Assembly (NCBI GenBank): GCA_001247695.2
Contig: LGRX02024671.1
Span: forward strand, 62,001 to 126,000
Direction of reading: 5' to 3'
DNA length: 64,000 nucleotides
From: Cymbomonas tetramitiformis
Taxonomy: Eukaryota; Chlorophyta; Pyramimonadophyceae; Pyramimonadales; Pyramimonadaceae
In this document: one piece after another, positions 56,408 through 64,000 of the stretch
Layout of the letters: each line of letters starts with the position of its first letter
Position numbering within the stretch: the first letter of the stretch is position 1
Program-made: the position numbers and the translations under genes
Notes under the pieces: generated by a model
Told to the model about the DNA's origin: nothing
Seen by the model: only the letters and a program-made list of their open reading frames with translations
Database searches by the model: none

Positions 56408-57331
56408 GTGATCGCTTGCGACAACTCCACCTACTCCAAGATGATCTCGATGGGGTTCGACTACGACACGAGCACGGGATGGGTGGTCGACGTGACTCAC
56501 GAGTGCGTCATCCGGGCGGACTCGTACATCGATTCCGACAACGTCCTGCACATTCGCGCCTACAAGGACTTCGTGAACGTGCTCGTCGGATCGTTTGTGG
56601 ATCTCGAAGGACACCTTTTTTTTTTCGAGGACGTCTTCGATCTGTCGCCGACGTCGACGCCGACCTTCGCTCCGACCACGAACGCGCCCACGTCCGCTCC
56701 GACGATCGCGTGCGACTACGTACGGTCGCAATGCGTCGCCGCGTGCGACGACGCCGGTCTGTGCAACGAGCCTTACGAAGATCCGTCGAACTACGTCGCG
56801 GCTAGCAAGTACGAGGCGTGCGAGAACTACCAGTCCGCCACCATTCAGGCTTGTCGCACAACCTCGCCGACCGTCGCACCGACCGACATCCCCACCTCAC
56901 ACCCGACGGGTAGTCCGTTCACAACCTCGCCGACCAACGTTCCCACGACGCACCCAACGAGCATCCCGCCCACCAGCGCCTCCCCGACCGTTTCGCCAAC
57001 CCCGCCTCCGGTTTCCTCCGCGTGCAACGATGCGATCGACGAGTGCACGCACTACTCGGAGACGTGCACCTGGCAGGACTGTTACGATCTCACGGATGCC
57101 TGCTACGAGAACGAAGTCTTTATCGCGTGCGAGAAGACGGCACAACCCACCAGCGCATCTCCGACCGATTCGCCAACGGCGGCGCCGACTTTGCCTCCGG
57201 TCAGCGCGCACTGCGACGAAGCGTTGTCCAACTGCGTCAGGGCCGATGACGATTGCACCAGAGAACGGTGTTATCGTCTGGAATCGGAATGCTATAGCTC
57301 GGAAGTTAATAGTTTTTGTCGTAGCGGCTGA
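56408..57331 (+). CDS. Cys-rich surface protein, C-terminal part
   Basis: This continues the preceding gene in another frame: residues 1-60 complete the second Cys-rich domain (VDVTHECVIRADSYIDSDNV versus VENVTHECALRSESHIDAEN). Three short Cys-rich modules separated by Thr/Pro linkers follow, two of which are near copies (CNDAIDECTHYSETCTWQDC and CDEALSNCVRADDDCTRERC). No ATG opens it well; the frame is continuous to about 56375. The whole protein, about 950 residues, resembles extended algal or oomycete-type cell-surface proteins in style, but no family can be named. Confidence 0.7.
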   Translation: MIACDNSTYSKMISMGFDYDTSTGWVVDVTHECVIRADSYIDSDNVLHIRAYKDFVNVLVGSFVDLEGHLFFFEDVFDLSPTSTPTFAPTTNAPTSAPTIACDYVRSQCVAACDDAGLCNEPYEDPSNYVAASKYEACENYQSATIQACRTTSPTVAPTDIPTSHPTGSPFTTSPTNVPTTHPTSIPPTSASPTVSPTPPPVSSACNDAIDECTHYSETCTWQDCYDLTDACYENEVFIACEKTAQPTSASPTDSPTAAPTLPPVSAHCDEALSNCVRADDDCTRERCYRLESECYSSEVNSFCRSG

Positions 57332-57462
57332 TGCGTCGGATGCGCCGAAACATATGCGATTTTGCATGCCGTCGCGAACAAAATAAGGTGTTTGTGCGGC
57401 GTCGCTAGTAACAAAAAATTTACGCGATCGTTATTAAGAAGTCAAAGCTCGCGACACCGCGA

Positions 57463-58371
57463 TTATCGCGTGTCGCTCGTATACGTCAGCTGTCGTTTGG
57501 GAGGTGGTGAGTCCGCGCTCCTTCTCGAAGAGGCTCGCTTCGCGCTCCAGCGGTCGATGATGTTCACGCGATGGTTGAATCTCTCGGTGCGTTTCTTCAT
57601 GAGAGCACGCACACTCGGCGCGATAACGCTGCTCGTCAGTTTTTGCGCCCAATCAGTTCTCATGACACGAAGGTCCCGTCGTGTCGCAAGCTTTACCAAC
57701 GACACGCACTCGTGTTTTACATGCGCGAGCAATTGTTCCAAGCTGCGCTCCTTGGGATCCGTGCATAAAGGACACACGTGTCCCACCACGTCGCAAAACA
57801 TTCTGGATTTGTGTCGACACACGCTTGGCTGCGAGGAGCCCTCCATGATCACGTTCTCGCGGCAGATGGGACACGCGACCTCCTTGTGATCGTTTCGCTG
57901 CCTGCATTGCGCCTCCAAACAGGTTTTGCAGAGCGTGTGCCCGCCCTTGCAACCCACCTCGAACTGCGTGAGATAGTCCAAACAGACAACACACTTTGCG
58001 TCTTCTAAAAGCTCTCGAACCAGTCGGGACTCCGCGAGCAACTTGTGCACCGCCGCGTCCTCGTCGCGACTCACGAGATCCTCTCTCGCGACCGTGAAAT
58101 CGTCGATTCCGCAATGCGCACCGTCGGCCTCCATCACCGCTCGCAACCGCTTGTCGTAATCTACCGCCATGGCCATGACGTCCTTGTGCAGCTCGGTTTG
58201 GTCGCACGCGGTCCATCTACGCAGAAGGGATCGCAAGTATTGACGAGAGCCGTCCACGGTGGCGGTTTCATCGAACGGGAGCTCGACGACGGTGCCTGAT
58301 GAGTCGGTCATCTCGGAACCAGGAAAGATCGCCGTTAAGAGCTCCGGGCACTCGTTTAGCGCAGCCTGCAT
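57463..58371 (-). CDS. RING protein with TRAF-like zinc finger
   Basis: 302 residues. A central RING (CVVCLDY, CKGGHTLCKTCL, CPICRENV; ~residues 125-172) is followed by a TRAF/SIAH-like second zinc site (CPLC ... HVKHEC). The N-terminal 120 residues are helical. The C-terminus is basic and Ser/Pro-rich. TRAF-like RING proteins are E3 ligases that often act in signalling. It diverges from the surface protein gene at 58623 across a shared TATA tract at 58535. Confidence 0.8.
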   Translation of the reverse strand: MQAALNECPELLTAIFPGSEMTDSSGTVVELPFDETATVDGSRQYLRSLLRRWTACDQTELHKDVMAMAVDYDKRLRAVMEADGAHCGIDDFTVAREDLVSRDEDAAVHKLLAESRLVRELLEDAKCVVCLDYLTQFEVGCKGGHTLCKTCLEAQCRQRNDHKEVACPICRENVIMEGSSQPSVCRHKSRMFCDVVGHVCPLCTDPKERSLEQLLAHVKHECVSLVKLATRRDLRVMRTDWAQKLTSSVIAPSVRALMKKRTERFNHRVNIIDRWSAKRASSRRSADSPPPKRQLTYTSDTR

Positions 58372-58534
58372 GTTGGATTGTTCGAGAAACGCCCTTCGCG
58401 GGTAAGCACGAAGCGACGATTCGATCGATGCACGCGTGGCAAGAGCTCACGTTCGAATCACAAAAAGCTCTCCCGGAAGAAGCTTTTCGACGTGATCCGA
58501 TATCGACGCTCTATTCGTCTCGGTCGGCATCGCC

Positions 58535-58555
58535 ATATACATATATATATATATG
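58535..58555. promoter_or_regulatory. Shared TATATATA tract between divergent genes
   Basis: A 21-bp AT tract (ATATACATATATATATATAT) lies 68 bp before ATG 58623 (plus) and about 165 bp before the start at 58371 (minus). A GTGTGCGTGTGTGCGCGCG stretch follows. Confidence 0.5.
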
Positions 58556-58622
58556 CGTGTGCGTGTGTGCGTGTGTGCGCGCGCGAGCGGGTAGATGCAT
58601 CTTGACCGACTCGTCGAAGGGC

Positions 58623-60875
58623 ATGTACCAGAGTAAACGACCGCGCTACGTGCGGTCGAGCAAAGCGCGAGGATTTTCCACGCCCTCTGCGTACAACATC
58701 GTGCTGTTTTTCGTATGCGCGTCCTGCGTTATACCGGTACCTTTTCTGTGGCGAAAAGTCGGTGTCGACGATGACCCGCCCGGTATTGCGGTGGCCGCCC
58801 GAGCTGCGGCAGAAACGCCGCCTCCCACGCAATTCTCCGACACCATAACAGGCCCCTCAGAATTCTCCAAGCACGCTCTACCCTCGCTTCGATTAGCTCC
58901 CGATTTCTCGGGATATCCCGTGAGCAGCGAGGGCCGAGCGAGCGACGCCCCGAACGCCGTCGAAAGAAGCTTCGGAACGTTCGCTTCGGGCGGGCCGGGT
59001 ACCGGGACCACCGTGGGGATCTTCTTGGGAGGCTCCACGTGCTCGGACGGAGAGCCGATGAGCAACTTCACCTCCCCTAGCAGTTCCACCTTCGCCACGC
59101 GACGCGAACCGCCGTCGACCGTTCTTATCGTTCCGCGCACGACGGAGATTTACGTGGACCGGACAGACGTGAGCGTTCGGTACGCGTTGACCGACGCGGT
59201 GGGACACTCGCGGGTGCGCCTTTCCGACCTCGACATGCGCATGCGCCTCGAGGACCACGAGGCGTCGCGGTCGGTGACTGTTGCCTGCGAATCTGCCGAC
59301 GGAGACACCGGAACGGGGAATTGCGTCTACACGGGGCGGGAGCTTTCGGAATGGTTTCGAAGCGGGGAAGACTTCGCCGTGTCGATATATGTCCACGTCG
59401 AAAGTTCCGACGGGACTTTAGCGCAGAGCGACACGCGGTCCCTCGTGCTCAGGCGTACCGCCACGCACGAAGCGCTCGACACGGCGGGTATGGTCCTCAC
59501 GCTGCCGCTGAGTCCTCGCTACGCCGGCGAAACGCTGGTTTCCACGTTATCGGCTCATACGGGCGGTGAAGCCCTTAGCACCTTCGGATTCACCGCGTAC
59601 CACGACTCGGAAGTGCTCGTCTACGAGGGCGTCGACGGCGACAGCAAGTATCTGACACCGACCGTGAACGCAGACACCGAAGGCCGAACCGTCGTGCTCA
59701 CGTCCGGACTCGCGGAGGGCACCGACCACGCCGACGTGACCGGTGAGAATGTCACGCTAGCGACGATAACTTTCGCCGTCGCGCTGGCCGCCACCTCCGG
59801 AATCGTGCACCAGGGCGTTCTGTGGTGCGTCGTCAAGGAGATGGTGACGGTCGGAAACGTTCAGCTCGAGGGTACCGTCAACGCGACGGCGAAAATCCAC
59901 GACCGACGGAACGGAACCCACGCCGACGGTCAGCTCGAGATCGGATCCATCGGCGTGACGGGCATATACGCCCGCGTCGAGAACGCGGAGCTCTTTAACA
60001 CGGCGCACTTCGACTCCATCGCGGTTCAAAGCGCTATCCAGGTGTTCGCCGTTTACAACCGAACGGGCGCGGAGGACATCGCGGTGGAAAACGCGACGTG
60101 CGCACGGGAAGCGAACGCGTCCGACATCCTGACCTTGCGCAACTGCACCGTGCATCTGAACTCCACGCACACGACGGGCGCGAGTGAGGTTCGCATCGCT
60201 GTCGAAACCGCCGCCTCGGATACGACCTTGCGATTGCGAGTGTGGGTTCCCGTCGTTACGGAGGTTCGCGTCGACGCGTCGAACTTGAGCGCGATACGAG
60301 GTGCTCACCGACAAGCCGATTGCGCGTCACCCCGATTCCAGAAGACGCGCGCACGAGCGATGGCCGCCTTCGGCGGTCGCGATCTTCAAAACACGTCGCT
60401 GCGAGACGTCACTTGTCGGGTCGGTTTCGTCTCGACCAACGAATCGGTGGTGCACGTCGCCGACGATGTGGTGACCGGCTTGAAAGTCGGAGAGTCCGGT
60501 CTACGACTTTCCGCCGAGTCCGTCTTGGTGAACGGCGAAATCGGGATTCGCGTCGTCGAGGCGGAGGTGTCCGTTTCGACCCTCAGCGCGGTGCTCACGA
60601 CGGGCGCTCGTTGGGGCGAACTTCCGGAGTACGCCGACACCAACTCCGAAGCCTCGGTGGAAGCGCGCGTCTCGCTCCTGCAAGAGCTTCGCAACGAGGG
60701 CGCGCGTGGCGCGATCTACGTGTACGCTGTCTACTCCGACCTCGTCGCGGAGGAGCTCAAGCTGACCGACGATGTTCGATTGGAAGTGAACGGCAGTTTC
60801 GCCGACTGCGTTCGGGTGGAGCAGACCTCCGATGGCGATTACGAGTTCGAGGTGCGCGCGATCGAGGGGTCGTAA
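58623..60875 (+). CDS. Giant cohesin-like surface protein, N-terminal part
   Basis: 750 residues from ATG 58623. A membrane segment lies at about 24-42 (NIVLFFVCASCVIPVPFLW), then an extracellular region. Residues ~280-430 resemble a cohesin-like fold as in TMEM132-type proteins: VSTLSAHTGGEALSTFGFTA, LATITFAVALAA. Further Ig-like segments follow, with many Asn-x-Ser/Thr sites. The frame ends at 60875 within a domain, and a related open frame resumes at 61206/61472. I think this is one gene reaching past the window end, interrupted twice. The likely function is adhesion or virion surface. Confidence 0.7.
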   Translation: MYQSKRPRYVRSSKARGFSTPSAYNIVLFFVCASCVIPVPFLWRKVGVDDDPPGIAVAARAAAETPPPTQFSDTITGPSEFSKHALPSLRLAPDFSGYPVSSEGRASDAPNAVERSFGTFASGGPGTGTTVGIFLGGSTCSDGEPMSNFTSPSSSTFATRREPPSTVLIVPRTTEIYVDRTDVSVRYALTDAVGHSRVRLSDLDMRMRLEDHEASRSVTVACESADGDTGTGNCVYTGRELSEWFRSGEDFAVSIYVHVESSDGTLAQSDTRSLVLRRTATHEALDTAGMVLTLPLSPRYAGETLVSTLSAHTGGEALSTFGFTAYHDSEVLVYEGVDGDSKYLTPTVNADTEGRTVVLTSGLAEGTDHADVTGENVTLATITFAVALAATSGIVHQGVLWCVVKEMVTVGNVQLEGTVNATAKIHDRRNGTHADGQLEIGSIGVTGIYARVENAELFNTAHFDSIAVQSAIQVFAVYNRTGAEDIAVENATCAREANASDILTLRNCTVHLNSTHTTGASEVRIAVETAASDTTLRLRVWVPVVTEVRVDASNLSAIRGAHRQADCASPRFQKTRARAMAAFGGRDLQNTSLRDVTCRVGFVSTNESVVHVADDVVTGLKVGESGLRLSAESVLVNGEIGIRVVEAEVSVSTLSAVLTTGARWGELPEYADTNSEASVEARVSLLQELRNEGARGAIYVYAVYSDLVAEELKLTDDVRLEVNGSFADCVRVEQTSDGDYEFEVRAIEGS

Positions 60876-61471
60876 ATATATAGGGGATCACGTCGTGAGA
60901 CTTTTTTACCGGACAGCGAGATCCGCGATGCGCCGCGAGGTCACGCTCCGCGACACGAAAGCGAAAGCGTCCGTCGACACCACTGGCGCGCCCGGCGGAG
61001 CGTTTTTTGTAACGTCGTGACCGGTTTGTCGATGATTGAATCGTCTAATGAAATTGCTCTCTCTCTCTCTCTCTCTTGCAAACCGTTGCGGACCTCTTTG
61101 AAGACGGCGACTTCCGCAATCGTTTCGCCACGCGAAACGGTCTTTCACTGAAACGAGACGCGGCGCGGCTCGTTGTAGGGCGTCGTTCAACCACGGACGA
61201 ATGGATGCGTCTCGGAGTACGTGCTTTCACCGACGTGGATCGACGCGTGCACCGACAACGTGATCGCCACCGGTACGGGCAAGGTCAACGTCACGTTGGT
61301 GAACGTGCGCTCCGTCGAATTGATCAGCGAGGTGACTCCGAGCAAGATTGTGTATCCTCTGCCGTCTTTCGTACTGGGTTTTGAACGTCACGCCTCACCC
61401 GGTCCACCATCCTTTAGGACTTTTCGCGACAGGGAAAAACCTCCGACAACCTTCCGAGATTGTTAGAGTGA
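60876..61471 (+). other. Interrupting region within the cohesin-like gene
   Basis: GTAAAT at 60872-60877 looks like a splice donor, and a (CT)n tract at about 61052-61076 with TCTAATG upstream looks like a branch site and polypyrimidine tract, but I find no in-phase acceptor for this pair. Positions 61206-61370 read as protein (LSPTWIDACTDNVIATGTG) in the frame of the upstream part. GT at 61371 and AG at 61525 would give an in-phase 155-bp intron joining that segment to the downstream frame. The alternative is accumulated frameshifts. Confidence 0.5.
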
Positions 61472-64000
61472 GTCGTGAGGTCGTTCATTGCTCGGTGCGG
61501 CGTTCCCGTGCGTCCCTGCTCGCAGACAGCGCGGCTCACGCGACCATCGAATCCGGCCGCCGCGTCGCCCGTGTCCGTACCGACGTCGAGCTCTCTGCGA
61601 GTGGTCGTCGAGTTCGACGACGACAGCACGTGGGATGTGACCGAGGATGATCGGACTCGATTGACCGTGGTTTCGGGTGAGCGTCCTGCATCCCGCGTGC
61701 TCCTCGAACGGCGCGTGTCGACACGCTCTGACGCGGCCACGGAACGGTACGCAGGTGAGCACCTGATATCAGTTTCCGACGCGGAGGCCACCGCGACGGA
61801 AGGCGGCGAGGGGTTCGGAACGGCGACGCTCGTCGCCTCGTTCAGCCGGTCGGGATCCGATCAGGACGAAGTCAACGGTTCGACCAGCGTCGAGGTCGTC
61901 GGTTTGGAGAATCTCACGGTGCACTCCGTCCCTTACCCGAGATTTGACGGAAGCGATTCCATGGAGAAGACGATCCTCGGGCGCGTTCAGTGCACCGAAA
62001 CGCACCAGCGAGCTCAGCTATCGATGACGGCCAGCTTGACGGACCGCTCCCGATACGATGTCACCTCCCACACCTCCTTCGAGACCAACGACACCGGCCT
62101 CGACGCCGCGAACGGGATCCTGATCCCCGAACGCACGGGCGCCTACGAGGTGTACGGCACCTTCGAGAGCGTTCGGTCCTCGAACACGACCGTCGCCGTG
62201 GAGTGGAATCCCGTTTCGGTGGTCGGCCTGACTCACACCACGGACTGGTCCTCGGACACGACCTTCGCGGACCACGCCAACGCGACCAAACCGTTGGGAG
62301 TGCGAGTGGAGTTCGAGGACGGCACGGTGTTTCCCGACGGCGTCGACGGTACGCAGTCGGCGTGGCTGTCCGTCGCCGCCTTCTTAAATCTGACGAGCGA
62401 CCGGCCCGATAAGATCCAGCTCTCAAAGAGCGGCACCGCCAAACTGATCGACAATCACTACGAACGCGTCACGCTGACAGCGCAATCTCGGTGCGGCACG
62501 GGAGAGATTTCGTCCTCGGTCTCCGAGGCCGAGCTGGTGGCGCCAAATCTGGCGCCCACCTTGCACGACGCAGATTTGGGGAAGGCGTACGGAGTTCAGT
62601 TCGACTCGGTGTCGGCGGGCGAGAACACGAGCGTCGCGGTGTGGGTAGAAACGGGGGCAGCCACGCTCCACGTCTTCGACATCCTCCTGCGCTTCAACTC
62701 TAGCGAAACGCGCGCCAGGCGTTGCGAGGCGGGCGACGACTGGAGCGCTTACGATTTCACGTGCACCGTGGACGATCCGGTCGACGAGGTCCTGCTCACC
62801 GGGGTGGAGCTGTCGACCGACGTGTCCGGTCTGGCGCACCTGGCGACCGTGCAGTTCGAGGTGTCGCGCGACGCGCGGATCGTCTCTATCGCGGCCTTCG
62901 TGCAAGGGCTCGAAACGTCCGCCGATCGACTGAACGCGACATACGCCTCGATCGCCGGAAGTGGCAGCCTGAAGGTCGATAAGCTCCACAGGAGCGTGCG
63001 AACGCGCACGCGCAAACTGCTCAACGGAGAGAGAGAGAGAGACGCTGAATTCCGCGACCGAATGATTCTCCCGCGAATCGGCGAACCCACGCCGCAGACC
63101 GAGGAAGTTTTGGGCGACGTGAACGCCGATGGCGTCTTCGACGTCTTCGACATCTCTGAGCTCAAGAAGTGGGCGACCGGAAGCGAGGGCCACACCATGG
63201 AGGAGATTGGCGAGCTCGGCGCTTTTCAGCGACAACAGATGGACCCGACCATGGACTTCCTCTCCGCTCCCGACGTCACCACGAACTGCCCCACCGGTTG
63301 GACCTCCGGCACACCCTGCCCGTCGCCCATGGACGTGCAGTACCTGCGGTACGTCTATGCCAACTTTTTGCGCTTCGTGCGGATCGGTGAGGGCGCCGTC
63401 GCGGAAGACCTGCTGTCGGTGCCCGTGTTCCCGGACCAGGCGCTGAACATTTCCGTCGGGATCTACGACAAACGCAACGCGCCGGTGAAAACCGACGCCA
63501 CTCGAGTCAGTTTCGAGATCGGAACGCGCTTGAACCGAAACATGCAGACGCTCGTCGGAGAAAACGCCACCACGACCGAAGACGGAGCGCTTGTAACCGC
63601 CGTCGGGCCCATGCCGCCGAACGGAACCTTTCTGACTTCGCTGGTGGGCCAGGATGGGACTTTTGCGAGCGAGACAGACGTCGGTCTCGTCATCATATTG
63701 CAGACCTTCACCGCGTCCCTGGACACCTCGCCGGAAAGGCTCTTCGCGTTTCGGGGCAGCACGGTGGTGGGATCCACCTACGACAGCTTCACCACCTTCG
63801 ACTTTCCCTTCGTCGCAAGCGCACCGCTGCCCGCCTTCTTGACGGCCTCGCCCATCGCGTTTCCGAGCCCGCCGCCTCCCTCGCCGCCTCTTCCCAGTCT
63901 TTTCGGTCCGACCATAGGAAGCGTGCTCGATAACACGCTGTCGCCGCTGCATCTCCCTACGAGCGCTCCCTTGACGAGCGTGCCCAATTTTCGCTTCTTC
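61472..64000 (+). CDS. Giant cohesin/dockerin-like surface protein, continuing part (partial)
   Basis: An open frame of about 840 codons that runs off the window without a stop and has no proper start. It contains Ig-like segments (VVVEFDDDSTWDVT), a second cohesin-like domain (VWVETGAATLHVFDILLRFN ... LAHLATVQFEV) and a dockerin-like calcium repeat GDVNADGVFDVFDISELKK near 63113-63170. This is followed by a Pro/Ser-rich segment at the end. Dockerin-like repeats bind cohesins in cellulosomes. Here cohesin-like and dockerin-like parts seem to be in one polypeptide, suggesting self-assembly, which is inference. Confidence 0.7.

Noticed and set aside
1..64000. tRNA or other RNA genes
   Set aside because: I looked for TTCGAATC-type T-loops and clover-leaf spacing. 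Hits near 10920 and 14660 do not fold as tRNAs. A tRNAscan-SE run would be decisive.

Overview
This 64 kb window reads as nucleocytoplasmic large DNA virus (Nucleocytoviricota) sequence, either a free viral genome or a giant-virus segment inserted in a eukaryotic genome. The evidence is a virus-style gene set packed on both strands: a family B DNA polymerase, a class I ribonucleotide reductase small subunit, a PIF1-like helicase, three large superfamily 2 helicase/ATPases, an AlkB-like oxygenase, a kinase-like protein, and F-box, BTB and several RING proteins. Many genes sit just downstream of short TATA boxes (TATAAATAC or TATATATA). No rRNA, tRNA, CRISPR array, capsid gene or packaging ATPase was seen. 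I cannot assign a family. An algal host is a weak inference from the Thr/Pro-repeat and cohesin-like surface proteins at the right end.

Layout. 0-10 kb: a 30-bp repeat array, an internally duplicated protein, then an AT-richer stretch with an F-box gene and three unknowns, ending at the AlkB-like gene. 9.7-14.5 kb: an SF2 helicase-like gene (H1) split by a 1.93-kb element with ~96-bp terminal inverted repeats and a 10-bp target duplication. 15.5-26.4 kb: unknowns, a second 2-oxoglutarate oxygenase candidate, a PARP-type zinc-finger protein beside a RING protein, an ankyrin-like/RING protein, the PIF1-like helicase and a BTB protein. 27-35 kb: a Cys-rich protein, a partly overlapping conserved-looking protein and a 1365-residue SF2 helicase (H3). 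35-46 kb: membrane proteins, ribonucleotide reductase R2, a second ankyrin-like/RING protein and DNA polymerase B. 46.8-54 kb: H1's paralogue (H2), split by a frameshift, and the kinase-like gene. 54.5-64 kb: large Cys-rich and cohesin/dockerin-like surface proteins, with a TRAF-like RING gene between them.

How it works together. Polymerase, R2, PIF1 and AlkB-like proteins fit DNA synthesis, nucleotide supply and repair. The SF2 ATPases fit transcription or DNA remodelling. F-box, BTB and RING proteins suggest control of host ubiquitination. The right-end proteins are probably virion-surface or secreted glycoproteins.

Most notable: two apparent promoter architectures (TATA type, and a CGGCCGCCG-repeat type with a CATAAA box about 90-110 bp before the start); the in-frame transposon interruption of H1 with a readable empty site; a polymerase whose exonuclease residues look lost; and a run of broken large genes, which could mean decay, introns, recoding or sequence error.
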